NCBI RefSeq assembly: GCF_000247815.1
Contig: NC_021671.1
Span: 28,164,463-28,228,462, forward strand
Length of the DNA stretch: 64,000 nucleotides
From: Ficedula albicollis
Lineage: Eukaryota; Chordata; Aves; Passeriformes; Muscicapidae
Reading direction: 5' to 3'
Of this stretch, positions 51,828 through 64,000 are shown one piece after another; positions within the stretch are counted from its first letter, which is position 1, and each line of letters starts with the position of its first letter. The position numbers were made by a program, and so were the translations under genes. Under the pieces are notes generated by a model. It did no database searches. It was not told the origin of the DNA and worked only from the letters and a program-made list of their open reading frames with translations.

Positions 51828-53764
51828 TAAAAATTGGAGCTGAATGCATGGAGAGAAATGCAAAAGGAAGGTTGTTCATCTTTCACACATGTAATTTACT
51901 CAAAAAGAAATTTCATAAAAGAGTCTCTAATTAATGTCTCTCTTCAATAAGGGATCCAAACCGTGTTTTCTGACAGCAATGCATTATGCTGGAGGGAGAA
52001 TGAGAAAAGCCTCTTTTCCTACAGGTGCTAGTGATGCCCATGTCCATATGCTGAGCTGAATGACCAGAGGAATAACCTTTGCAAGGGACCAATTTCTCTC
52101 CAGGGCCATCAGTTTCCTGCTGGATGCTCTGCAGCTGAGACAACTGAATCTTGCTTTGAAGCATTGCACCAATATGAACACTTTTCTTCTTCTGTTTTCT
52201 CTGATGTCCTTGACCCAGTGGAAGTGTTAAACAAGGGGCACCCTGATGATGAAGAAATTATCGTGTCGTGCGTGATTGTCGGGGAAGAGTTGAGAGAAAA
52301 ACTCAGTGACAGCAGATGGAGCCCAGTTCTGACTTATTCTGAGAGCAAGAGAGCTCAGCAAGCCTGAATCCCAAACCAGGCTCTGAGTAGGAATGAACTT
52401 AGGAGTGATGTAAGGTGTTTCATAAACATTGCTGGTGGACAGGATTTGTGTTTTATTAGGCCATTGGTATATCAATGTACAGTGAGGTCATCATGTGTTC
52501 CACATGTGCTTGTGTCCTAGGGGATTTTTAGTTAGTTGCTTGAAAAAAACCTAAAAAAAAAAATAAATAAATAAATTCAAGGGCGACATGAGGAGGAGAA
52601 GAATATTGCAGCAAAACAGTAAGAACAAATATAAGCCCATAAGATGTGTTCTACCCTACAAAACCTCACCAGGAGTGACATAAACACCAAGATGGCAAGT
52701 GGAGATTCTGAGACATTACTTGAGCTGGAGCTGTCTCTCCAAGGCAGAAGGGAGAGCACTGATACCCACTGCTGCCTTTGAAAAGGGCTTCTCAGCAGAC
52801 AATCACGATGTTTCTTTATCATTCTCATTAACTCAAAGCAATAAACCCCATAACTTGAAAAATTACTTGTGTGTTGAAAAAACAGATGGCTTATTGAAAG
52901 TCAGTGGCTAAATTCCCAGCTGTATAACACAATATGATGGACAGAGAGAGGCAAAACCAGAGTTTTAATGAGATGTAGCTCTTGCCAATGCTTTGAGCTC
53001 TTAGAGGGAACTCTGCCCTGAAGCAGCCTCCATGCATCAGTCTGGGCTTGGAAGAAGGGAGAAGAGCTGTCACTGCAGAGCAGCTCCCAAGCCCTGATCC
53101 CTGGGGCAAGCTGCTGGATGTTGGGAAGAGTTGCCTGGTAACAAGGAGCTGCCACCTTCTCATTTCCAGCTGTTAAACTGCATTGGAAGGAGCTGAATAT
53201 TACCAGAATAGAAACCTAGCTTATAATTTGTGGTTTAATGCAATGAAATAGGAGTCATTTTATGGCATCTCTAAATGGTTTAGGACGTCAGTCTTTGCAG
53301 CAGAGTTCTAGCCGGTCCGTGTTGCCAAATGAAAACAGGGCTTTCTGTAATCTATTATTGATCAGCTTCTTGTTCCAACAAGATTTGTCAGTGGACTTCT
53401 GTAACCTCTGTGTGTAAAGGATGGGGAAAAGGTAATAGCAGAGGAGATTTTAACGGAGCGGGTAAGAAATAGACATAATCAAGAAAACAAAAAGTCATTT
53501 TTTGGAAAGTGTATGAAAACAAAGTGTATTAAAATACAAACATTTATATTTAATTTTTGTATGGAAATTACAGTATCTGATGTGCTGATTTCTCCATACA
53601 AATGGAAATGGGTACATTTAGTTATTTATAACAATAACAATAATAATAATAATAATAATAATTATAGTAACAGGAGTCTGAACTTAATTGTAGAACAGGT
53701 GTTCTGCTTTCTTTTCTGGAAGGGAAATTCTAGCTGTCCAGTTTGGGAGGGACTGAGACATGAA
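51828..53764. other. Intergenic, AAT microsatellite only
   Basis: The (AAT)n repeat lies at 53631-53662. A 67-codon plus-strand frame (52164-52367) has charged, protein-like composition but no recognisable domain. Confidence 0.45.
53631..53662 (+). repeat. (AAT)n simple repeat
   Basis: About ten AAT units. Confidence 0.93.
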
Positions 53765-54148
53765 TGAGGGGACACAGCTGGGACAGTTGAACCCAAGTAG
53801 GCAGAGGAAATATCCCCCACTACATGGTGTTATGACCAGTAGTATATAAAGCTGGGGGAAGAAAAGGAAGTGGGAACATTTGAACTAATGGTGTTTATCT
53901 TCTCAAGTCACCATTTTGATGTGATGTTGCTCAACTTTCCTGGGTTGACTGGATAGCTGCCTGCCCATGGGAAGTAGTGGAGGAATTCCTTTTTCTGCTT
54001 TGCTGGCATGTGTGGCTTTTGCTTTCCTTGTTTAACTGTCTTTGTCTCTACCCACGAGTTTCTCACTCTTACCCATCTGGTTCTCTCCCTCATCCCACTG
54101 GGCAAGAGTGAGTGAGAGGCTGTGTTGGGCTGGAGCCCAACCGTGACA
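53765..54148 (-). mobile_element. ERV LTR fragment, minus orientation
   Basis: Read on the minus strand it begins TGTCACGGTTGGGCTCCAGC at 54148. It continues through CACTCACTCTTGCCCAGTGG, GTGAGAAACTCGTGGGTAGA, CACACATGCCAGCAAAGC and CCCCAGCTTTATATACTAC, and ends near the block matching the plus-strand copy's TGTCCCAGC. It is the same family as 2888-3540 without the 74-bp internal duplication, and it lacks the 3' third. The GTCACGG start and overall layout resemble passerine LTRs. No retroviral genes accompany it. Confidence 0.7.
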
Positions 54149-57100
54149 TTCAGAAACATGTTATTTTAACCAGGAAAATTGGGGAGGGAGAGGGATATCT
54201 AGGTGAAGTATGACTTCCCTTTTCCACTGCAGATTGCTTTGAAAGATATGGTAATGTCACAATACATTGCCAGTGAGAGCTGGTTTTGAGCCTGCATTGT
54301 GCTAATTTTATCAAATACCAAAACCTTCTAGCATTGGCACTTAAAATGGGCAAGAAATACATCAGGAAAATATCTTTCATTCATGTGCAATCTGATCTTC
54401 AGGAAAATTCAACAATGTCCTCTTCTCTTCCCTACAAGAAATCTTCTGTGTCTTAGGAAGATAATGATATTGTGGAAACAAAAAACACAAAAATAAACCC
54501 AGTCTGTACCTCCATCCATAGATGCATACAAACATCCACATATATGCATCTCCATATCCACGTGTGTTTGCCATGTCCCGACATCCTACAAACACGAGTC
54601 AGTTAAGCTGCTTACAACACTCCTCTGAGACAGGAAGGTATTATTCCTGTTTACTGATTAGAAAGCAGAAGTCTCAGGGAAGTTCAAAGATAAAACCCAG
54701 GAAGAGCTGGAATTGACTCTATTTTTTAAAGTCCAAGATGAGGGGGTTTATGTCCAAGATTTATGGTACCATCTTTTCTTTTTGTTGTTTGACTTGATTT
54801 TAAAATTTCTATGGCAAAGAGAGAAAAATCATGGAATAGAATAGTGTCCAAATAAAAGGAGAAAATTATTGTTTCCTTTTAAGTTGAGAGAGGGAAAATC
54901 TTTCCTTCATCTTAGCTTGTATCAGAGCTGCAATTTAAGAATGAAGTGCTGATTCTTCAAAAAGAAATTTAGTTTTGCTACTGTTGATGCCAGCTGGGTC
55001 TGCAAGCTCTACCACAGGAAGAGATGAGTGAGCAGTTGAGAAAACCTGAATGAATTACGCTCAGACCACAATAACTAAAGCCTTTCTTGGATCTTAAGGA
55101 CTGGATCCAGAAAAACAATAGTCCAAAAGACCCAGTCCAGCACCATGGCATTTTAGTGCTGGCAGTCCGGTGCATAATAAAAACTCAGCAGCACCTTGCT
55201 TTTAATGGAATAAATGGGGCAAAGCAGGTCTTTTACAGACTGGTATAAGAGCAAATAAATCCACTCCCACTGCAGGACACAGGCTGGGGCTTTCTTCAAG
55301 TGGTGCTGACTCTGAGGAGTGCAGCCTCACTTCTTATAGACAATGCCATAGACAATGTGAAGCAATGGAGAGGATGGAGGGACCTGTGATGCTGTGGTGT
55401 ATGGAGAGGATGCTCAGGAGGGGATATGGTGTCTCTTACAATAGCCTCCTTCAGAATTTTAATGTTTTTTTATACATTATTTCATATACAATATAGAGTA
55501 ACTGTATGTTGTATGCAACACCCATCCTAACACTGGATACTGGCATCTGCTGCAGATTCTTCCCTAGAATTACTCAGAAATTACTTGTATTGACTCTCTT
55601 CAAAGGAAACCCGGTCACCAAGTTGTTGCTCTTTGTCTATAATCACTTTGCTTTCATCTATGGTTTGGCATCAGCTGCATCAGGAAAGGGCATATAATTA
55701 CAGTTTGCTTCTAAGTTATTTGACCAAAAGTTCAAATTCTAAGACCCAGAAATTGGTTATAACTACGAAAAAAATTTAAGTATTCTGTTAGAAAATGGTG
55801 TCAAGCAAAATACTCACAGATCAAACCTATTGCAAGAAAAACACCTTAATGTCTGAAAAAAAATCCCAAAATAAATTGAAACTTAAGAAACTAAAGTTGT
55901 TATCTGGCAATGAAATTAAGTTCAGCTGTTTTCTTACTAGGGCTTCTCAGTTCTTATTTTTATTGTGTGCATTGTTTATATACTGTGCTCTAGAAATATT
56001 TTATTGCATAAATGTTTGGCTTAAGGGAGGGAGGAAAGGGTGGGAAAAAAACCCAACAAATAATCTAGTGTATTTAAGGCTTTCAGTCTGTACATATGCT
56101 GCAAGGAAGATTCCAACAGTGAGGCTTACTATATGCCTAGAGCATTTGCTGCCTGGAAATGAAGCTCAACTTTCCACAGCAATTGCCACTGTTGAAACTA
56201 GAAATCTACAATATGCCCAAGACTTGCAAGACACCAGCTCGTAGAGCAAGTGTAGTAAATGTACAGGAACGCCCATTTTGGGGGTGAAGCCCCCTACATC
56301 TCACAATGTGCACAATGCACTCCTTCTTCCTTCCCTGTATTCAGCTTTAGTATGCACCCCTACAGAGTTGTGCAGCTTCCAATGGGGGCTGATAAGCAAA
56401 TTGCTTTTTTTTTTTTTTTCCTGTAAAGGCAGAAAACGAATGCAAATGACATTCGTTGTGGGTTTTGATGTGTGTGGCTTGATGCTTATCAGCTCAATTA
56501 TCCTGCAGGGAAAGGAATGGCAGGGTTGTGTCTCCTAGTCCTACATGGAGTTTAACAAGGAAAACCGTGAAGCTCTTTGTGTTACAATCTAGTGTGACTG
56601 GGGCCTTCACAATTCCAGAAGTAAAGTGGGTTCTCTAGCCAAATTAAAGAAAGTGGAGAATTGCCAAGGAAAACATTTTTTTGTCCAGTTTGCTTATCTG
56701 ATGTTACCAGCATGTAGTAATACATTATCATAGAGAGTTATTTCCTCTGTTAAACATAGAAGCAAGAGCAAGGATGGATAAACAATGCATGTACACAAAC
56801 CCCAAGTGTTTAATTATTTTTTCTTACCATGGCGGGAAGCAGGGGTGGAGGGGGAAGGAGTTAAAATTAAACATTCCTCAAAGAGCCCAGCTACTGCTTT
56901 CTATGTTGGAATTGTCTCCACCAGAGAAGGAAGCCTGAAGCACAGAGCAAGTGGCTGTCCAGCAGCCAAAAGCTCTCACAGAGCCCCAGCCTGCAAAAGA
57001 AGAGCCTGAGCAAGGCTGGGGGTGTGACTCAGGGTGATCCAGATCTGATGGCCTGGGAAATGCACAGGAGGAATCAAACATCTTGCCTGCTTTTAGATGT

Positions 57101-57866
57101 GCCTGGAGCAGATGTTTGTGTTTGATGCACTCACTCCAGGCTTTCTTCATGACAAGCAGTGGGATGCAGATACCAGAAAGGACATGGTTCATCTGACACT
57201 TATTTCAGGAGTCTGGTTTGGGATTAAATGATTCACACCCTGAATACACTGTACATCGGTTAAAAAGAGACTATTCCACAGTAGATATCTGTGTTATAAA
57301 TATCAATATTTCATTGAAAGAGCCCATAGGCCACCACAAGATTTCCTTGTGGTGGTTGCCATCAGCCATCATTATTGGCCACTGGGATCTGCATGGCTTT
57401 GCACACTCAACAGGCAAAGGGAGGGACAGGAAACCAGAAACCTTCCTTTCTATGAATGAAATCCTAACCTTTCAAAGTAAATGAGTGAAGTTGCACTGCA
57501 ACAAGGAGTGATGAGGATTGTCTACCCAGATAATGCAGTTCCACAGGTAGTTTTCCCTTATTCAGATAATTCCAGTGCATCCCAGACCAGAAGTCTCTGA
57601 GCAAATCAGAATGTACAGAAATATTGCAGAGAGGAAGCATACGGTACAGTAAATGTTGCTAATTACCACTATAAACCAGTCCTCAGTACAGCAGCTTTGC
57701 TGTAATGCAGAGCTGCTAGTTAGGACACATTTTTATACTGCCAAGATAACATGCAAAAGACCAAAGGGATTTTCCATGATAATGGGCTAGAATAAGTTTG
57801 TGTGGCTGAGACAGGGGTTTTGTGTGGTAGAACCCCATTATCTCCGTATCTGGAAGATGAGGAGCA
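54149..57866. other. Intergenic, no gene recognised
   Basis: The longest open frame here (149 codons, plus strand, 55795-56244) has a hydrophobic middle but low-complexity Lys/Leu start and no known domain. It is treated as chance. Confidence 0.45.
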
Positions 57867-57996
57867 GAGCTTTGGCTGAATGTCCAGAACAAGTTCTGTG
57901 TGAGGGAGCAATGACATCTCAGTGAGCTTTGGCTGAATGTCCAGAACAAGTTCTGGGTTGTGAGATCTCTGTGTGAGGGAGCAATGACATCTCAGC
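57867..57996 (+). repeat. Interleaved short duplication
   Basis: GAGCTTTGGCTGAATGTCCA occurs at 57867 and 57924. GTGAGGGAGCAATGACATCT follows each, with an extra short spacer in the second unit. Confidence 0.92.
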
Positions 57997-60179
57997 TGAC
58001 CTTCAGGTCTGGCTCAGGTAAGGCTGTGCCAGCATGCTGCCTCCCGTCCCATTGCTTGGAGGGTAAACCAAGAATGGGGCTGTCATTTCCCCACTGATAA
58101 TCTGCAGGACACTGGATCCTGTTTGCACATAAAAATGCACTTCAACATGCTAAAATACAGCTCCTGCCTATACCTTTTTCAGTTAAATTGTGCCGGGTCA
58201 GACACAGTTTCTTCCAACAACATATTTTGGTTCTTAAACTAGGACATTCACTGGCACAGGAGGAAAAATGTGTTTGCTAACCCTTATGTACAACAAACAG
58301 GTGTTGATGGCAAAACCACATTTTGCAGAAGGTCCCAAGTAAACTCAAGGCTGAACAGAGAGCTGTAGAGTTGTCTTATTCCCTGCCAGCGAGCCTGGGA
58401 TGTCATCCAAAATTACCTGTGGCTTCTTGAGTTTAGCTCAGTGGAGCTGAGAATCAGCAAGAGAAGTTTGTGTAAGCATCTATATATGTAGAAGCAAAAA
58501 AACGGATATGTTGAAGACTGTCTTGGTAGCCTACATGTAAGTCCAGGGGAATACCATAAACAATATATATATCTAAGTATGTATACATTTTCCAATAGCC
58601 ACTTGAGAGCCACAGAATTAATTCATGATGCTGAAAATCTTGATTCGGAATGATGTCAGTCAACACTGAGTGTCTGTCAGAAGCTGGTGCTTTGGATTTC
58701 ATTACATTGTCTCACAGTGGTGTGGACGATATCTTAGACCAAATCCAGGCAAGCTATCAAGTGTGTGTTACTTCAGGCATGTAGAAAGTCATTTGTACAT
58801 CTTGATTTGAGGCAGACTACTTATGTTCTCTCATGGTGTGGAGCTGTACATCTAGATTAATGAGTGGGATCCAGATCCTAAACAAGAATTGAGAACGTCA
58901 ATGCTTTTGCAAAATTAAACTTCTCAGTCAAGTCCTGGATATTTTCCTCCAGATAATCCTCTGAACTAAAAATTAAAAAGAAAGAAACCAGGCAAATCTT
59001 GCATCTAGATGCAGTCTAATGAAATTGGAATTGGCAGCAAATATTTTTATTTCATACGAATGAAATAAGATAGGGAGAGTATAATGGAATCAGCAGAAAG
59101 TACCTCTAATCCTAAATTTCTTAAAACTCACTAAAAAAATAGAAGCCTAGCCTAAGCAGTCTCTTGTTCTCTTTCTTTAACTAATTTCTAGAAATTAAGC
59201 TAGAACAAGCCCCTGCAGTATAAAAGACTTCAAACCTCTCAGGAATTGTTAGAGGTCTGCGATATGCTGTGATGGGACTCATCTGAATGGGACAAAAGGA
59301 TGGGATAGACAGTAGATGGACATTTTTCCCAGTGTGCTTGTAGGCATGCCCATGTACCATCTAAAACCGAGTCTTGTGGACGCCAATAGTTCTGTGGGTG
59401 TGAGCAGAAAAGATAGAACTAAGCCAAACAAGGCAACAGAGAAGCTGTTCACCATTTCTGTGGAGACAGAGCAGTTGCTCCCACGCAGAAGCAGCTCATC
59501 CCCACATACCACGCTCCACCTGCCAGGTACAGTGTCACTACCTCAGTTCATAACATCAGTTCAGAGCTCTTGTGAAGCTGGGAGAGGGGCATGGAGTGTC
59601 CTCTGCCTTAAATGTATTTGGACACTGCACAGTCAACTTCAATAGGTTATTTATGGATCCAGCTATAATATCTGCAGGAATTCTCAAGACCAGGCCACCT
59701 GGGCTTGCACAGCTTCTGTGCCCAGCAGTTTGACAGTGGCGCAGGCAGTGGCAGCAGAAAGCCCAAATTGGGTCTGTCTTTGCTATTGTTTCTTCATCTG
59801 TGGGAAGTGTACAGAGGGCTGAGATTGGAATCAAAAGGTCTGCAGTGGGGAAAATAAAAAAGCCTAAGGGGTGCAGAGTGGTTTGAAAGACTTCAAGTTT
59901 GTTTATATCCACTCACTTTTCCTTTTCCTTATTCTATGGTACTTCAAGAACACTGTAGCATGGAAACATCTTAAAGTGGAAAGGCTAGGCCAGTCATGGA
60001 AAGATATACACTGAACAAGGGTCTGACATAAAATAAAGATCTTCCTACCGCATGCAATACTGGCATGGTCAGAGTTAATTTCATGTGTGGGATTAAAAAT
60101 TCATGCAGCCTATTTTGAGTCAAAGGATCCTTTGGCTTCCAGCAATTAAAAATGGAGCTGATTGAATTTTTCATTAGCC
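57997..60179. other. Intergenic, nothing recognised
   Basis: No gene, RNA or repeat seen. Short open frames only. Confidence 0.5.
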
Positions 60180-60284
60180 CTGTTTATATTTACATGTTCT
60201 TGTCTTTGTGTTGGAGTTTTGTGGGTCATTCTGTTTATATTTACATGTTCTTGTCTTTGTGTGGGAGTTTTGTGGGTCATTTGT
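60180..60284 (+). repeat. Two-copy tandem repeat, 51-bp unit
   Basis: CTGTTTATATTTACATGTTC occurs at 60180 and 60231, each continuing to GAGTTTTGTGGGTCATT. The copies are nearly identical. Confidence 0.94.
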
Positions 60285-63200
60285 GTTTTGTCTCTGTGAC
60301 TGTGGCATATTTTAGAAAAAAATCCTGAAATGTCAGCGATACCAACAGAAGACAACAGTGACTGTCTGAGATTACTCTAAGCACTCTCTTTCCTACAAAG
60401 GAAGAATAGAAAATTCTTACCTACTTTTAGGAGAAATAGTATAATTTATGAAGTCTTTCAGGAATTCTGTACTGCTCAGACAATTTTCATTGTCATTGGG
60501 GGAAACAGCAAAGTTTGGTACATTGCTGAGAAATGTTTGTGCCTTTAGCATCTCCTGAAGACTCATCTTCAGTTCTATTTTACACCACAGTGCTCTATTC
60601 TGCAGGTGTGAGCATTAGACTGCATCACTTCAAGCCTAGTTCTGATTTTAATGGGACTAATGGCAGTTCTAAATACTCCCTTCGGGAGCAAGAGAACACA
60701 GCCCATTCACTTCAGTTGACAAAAGTTAAGTAAATGTAACATTTTCTTTCTGAAAAAAATTTGAAATATCATTAAAATAGATATTTACATAATGAAAAAA
60801 AACGTTCCTTATGTTCTTCCAATTTGTATTCATTTTGGCTCCTTCAACAGCAGCTATTGGTGATGAAGTAGTTGAAAAAGAACATAAGTCATTGAATCAG
60901 AGTTAAGTCATGTAGACCATGACCCATATATTCCTATTAGGTGACTTGCTACACTTGCACAGTTCCAAGCTGAAAGGAGTATGTGTTTCTCTGGGAACAT
61001 ACAGCTTGGAAAAAGCATATGGATGATAATAATAAAAAAGCATGCAGCTGAAAGACACATCTATGAGTAACTGCTGCTGAACTTTTTCTCAAAATCCATC
61101 TATTTATCAAAAAATTTTGATGTCTGTGCAAGCCTATTAAGAGATATTGAGTGATGTGGTAGCTATTGGAATCATTACAAAACCAACAAACTTGAAGAGA
61201 AAGCCAGTTTTTCAACATTCTCTTTAGTATAAAGGACATGAATTAGAATACTCTGGTAAAATTTTGAAACTTCACAGTTACAGTGAGTAAGCACTCCATA
61301 AGAAAAGCACAGTTCTGCAGCAGGTTTCAATTACATCCATAGTGGATTTCAGGGCAGTTGCATCAGCTCCTATATGCAGGGTAAATCAAGAAGTTGATTA
61401 GCATGGGTGAATTGTGCAATTAGAAGCTTGTGCTTCTTCCCTCACTTATTTCACCTCCATTTTCCTCTGTGAATACATAGATTTCTCAAGAAGCAGTCAG
61501 TGTTTTCAAAATAGGCCTGTAATGGACTGTAAGTGGGTTTTGCCTGTTCAGTGATCAGGCTGCTGATGAAATTACCTTCCCTGAGAACCCAAGAGTCTGT
61601 GACCATGTTTGCTATATATTTGGGTTGTCCGTTCAGAATTTTGTTGAATTCTTGCCTTATGCAGGCACAATTTCTATTGCACTATTCGACAGAAAAAATA
61701 AATACTAGCAACACAAACATTTTCCCAGTTCAATCACTAAGAGGTAGACCTTGCTGTTTGGAAAGTCTGTTTTAAGTGAGAGGAGAGGGAGACTTCACAA
61801 AAGATTATATGTTATTTGATGATACTTTAAGAGCAAACTGAGAATTGGAAAAAAATCTATAGGATAAATATGGCCTCTATAAGCTTTAAAAAACCCCAGT
61901 ACAGAATCCTGCTGACCTTTAGGACTACAGTTAAAAAATCAGCAAGCCAAATACCATGATCAATTGTTTATGTAGACATAATCTTCCCACCTCCTTTCCA
62001 GGCCTCCTCTGTCTCTACAACCTTTCCTGAAAACCCTGGGCAGTGACTGACTGCACATCCCTGTAGACAAGCAAGGAAACTCCCTGTGATGGGCTGAACA
62101 TCCCAGTGATCTATTTCATCCTGCTTTTGACTGGGGGGAGCAAACTTCCTCTGAGCAAGAGGCAAGGGAGGATGAAGCATCGCTCCACAATGATGTGCTG
62201 CCAGTAGGAAAAGGTGAATGCAGAGCAGGAGATGCTTTAAGCAGATCTGAGGGGGCTGGTGTGTGTGTGTGTGGCTGTGGTGGGGGGTGCCTGTGAAGAT
62301 GGTGAGGATAAGCTGTCCAAGCTGGGAATTGTTGCCTCCATCAGTGCTGGCAGGTGCAGCAATGGAGGCTCATGCGATGCCTGCGAGGAGAAGGTGCAGC
62401 AGCCACAGGAAGACTAAGGGCTGTACCCCCTTTTCCTTGTCTTCCTCTTCTGCTCTCAGCAAGCCTGGAGGTGGGGAGAAGACTGCAGGAGCTGCAGACA
62501 AAGGGTGCAGCTGAGGTGGAGGCAGGCAGGACAGCTTCTGCCCCCAGAGTGTCTGTCTGTGGCCATGGGCACACAGGCTCTGGAGCTCACAGTGGCAGCA
62601 GCAGATCTGCTTCCAAATGGGGGAAGGGGGGGCTGGGGTGAAGATTGGCTCCCCAGAGGGTACCAGGACTGGTGGACAGCACCAGTGTGACCACTGTGAG
62701 GGCAAGGGGCTGGTGGACACACAGGGCTCTCAGTGGTTAAAGAGGCTGTTTAAAGAAAAGTCCTCTGGGAGCTGGGATAGAGGGCTGGCTGTGCTGGAGC
62801 AGAGGGAGAGGGGAGCTGTAACCCACAGAGCTACCAAAGGGGAGCATGCTGAAAGGGCCTCAGTCCACTGAGGACTACGGTGATCTGTCAAAAAGAAGGA
62901 CAAATTCCCATCCTGTCGTTGCATGGCTGGCCAATGACTTCAGAAAAATTCAGTGCAATTTCCTTTCCAGAAGAAAATGTTGTTTTGAAGTAAGCCTGCG
63001 CATTTCACAGATGTGCCAATATACTGGCTGACACAGGTCCTATTCCAGAAGAAGAATATGTTATTTCTTTTCGATAGGAGGTCAAATAAAGAAGGGAATG
63101 GAGTGAAACCAAATTCCAGTATATTTGTTATTTCCAAGCTCCTAATTCAGAAAAACAGTGTTGCACAACATTTTTTGCGATTTCATCCATGATTGTTCTC

Positions 63201-63842
63201 TGAGGGATCAACATTACAAGACACACTCATGTGGACAGCCTGGGCAAATATCTCCTTAAAAATTCCATGAGGATGAAGAACAAGACTTTCTGGAAATCAG
63301 TCAGGGCCAAACACTGTCCAGATTCCATTTGAAGAAAAAGACATGTACACAAATAAAACACACAGAGAAACTTTCAGACTTCAATGGCAAATCTCATTTT
63401 GTTTTTGCCTCTCCTCTCAGATAGGAAGACTCCCGTGCTCTTAAAAATTCTATAGCACCAATATCTCTCCCTCCTCCCTCTGCCCCCCCAAAAAGGATCT
63501 TCCAATTTTAGCTTCTCACTTGGAGATCTTCACAGCTATTCTACTCAAGAAAATAGGACAGGGGGTCAGCTAGAGCCCTGTATTGCTTCATGTTTAGCTG
63601 TGTTCTGGACTGCTCTGCACAGCTCTCTGCAGCATGAGCCTGACCCAGAGAGCCTAAAGCAGCACAAATGTGACCCGAGTTCTTCAGTGATCCTTGGCTC
63701 TGATACACGGCCCTTGCCAGTTTAGCTGAGAAAAGCCATCCTCTAAATGCTGCTTTTGTGAAAGAAAAACCAGAGAGCTCCACCCTTACCAGCCCATGTT
63801 GCTGCAGCCAGGTGTGCATGGTCTCAGGCAGACAGCTGGCAG
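60285..63842. other. Intergenic, GC-richer towards 62.2-62.9 kb
   Basis: A (GT)n stretch lies at 62259-62273. The 62.2-62.9 kb segment is G-rich on the plus strand, with open frames of 60-116 codons in several frames, as expected for GC-rich sequence. No splice-bounded coding exon is recognised. Confidence 0.45.
62259..62273 (+). repeat. (GT)n simple repeat
   Basis: Seven GT units in a G-rich region. Confidence 0.85.
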
Positions 63843-63987
63843 GGTTGCACAGGGTTCACCATGTACAGGTGACAGGGGAAGGAGCAGGCGGTTGCACAGG
63901 GTTCACCATGTACAGGTGACATGGGAAGGAACAGGGAGGGTTGCACAGGGTTCACCATGTACAGGTGACAGGGGAAGGAGCAGGCAA
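63843..63987 (+). repeat. Minisatellite, three units of 47-49 bp
   Basis: GGTTGCACAGGGTTCACCAT starts at 63843, 63890 and 63939. Each unit continues TGTACAGGTGACA and a GGAAGGA block. Units differ by small indels and single bases. It ends about 13 bases before the window edge and may be part of a longer structure. Confidence 0.94.
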
Positions 63988-64000
63988 GAGATTGGGAGTC

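Noticed and set aside
52164..52367. 67-codon frame with acidic, protein-like composition (GHPDDEEIIVSC)
   Set aside because: Short, with no recognised domain and no clear exon boundaries tied to another exon.
55795..56244. 149-codon plus-strand open frame in the upstream region
   Set aside because: Lys-rich low-complexity start and no recognised family. Neighbouring sequence gives no gene context.
62250..62900. GC-rich cluster of open frames as a possible gene or CpG island promoter
   Set aside because: G-rich but not CpG-rich. Frames overlap on both strands and none has recognisable exon ends or domains.

Overview
This is a vertebrate nuclear genomic window, almost certainly from a bird and most likely a passerine. 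The evidence is interrupted genes with GT-AG introns, several CR1 retroposon 3' ends (typical of birds), and two copies of an LTR that resembles passerine endogenous retrovirus LTRs. No bacterial, phage or CRISPR-like content is visible.

The window is dominated by one gene on the minus strand, GAS6 (growth arrest-specific 6), the vitamin K-dependent ligand of the TAM receptor tyrosine kinases. Fourteen coding exons can be placed to the base between 5449 and 44268, all with GT/AG boundaries and compatible phases. They encode furin site - Gla domain - aromatic stack/Cys loop - four EGF repeats - two laminin G-like domains. The mature protein is 627 residues, close to the human length of about 630. 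The exon carrying the start codon and signal peptide cannot be seen. The place where it should lie (44269-45475) is an uninterrupted run of 1207 C on the plus strand (G in gene sense), which is best explained as a sequencing or assembly artefact in a CpG-rich promoter. Next to the run, at 45476-45645, are promoter-like elements (GC box, TATA-like, CCAAT).

At the left edge (229-396, plus strand) is the last coding exon of a gene ending in a proline-rich PPPY tail. It is most likely TMEM255B, convergent with GAS6 as in other vertebrates. Both genes have an AATAAA signal facing a 4.2 kb intergenic space that contains an LTR fragment.

The right-hand 18 kb (45.8-64 kb), upstream of GAS6, has no recognisable gene. 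It holds a CR1 3' end, a degenerate possible LINE fragment, an inverted copy of the LTR, several short two-copy tandem duplications, simple repeats, and a three-unit minisatellite at the window end. A 318-base N gap in the large GAS6 intron is flanked by identical 118-bp sequences, a sign of unmerged contig ends.

I did not find an undescribed biological system. The most useful observations are the assembly faults that hide the GAS6 signal peptide and duplicate intron sequence, lineage-specific details of the GAS6 protein, and the unusual number of recent small tandem duplications.
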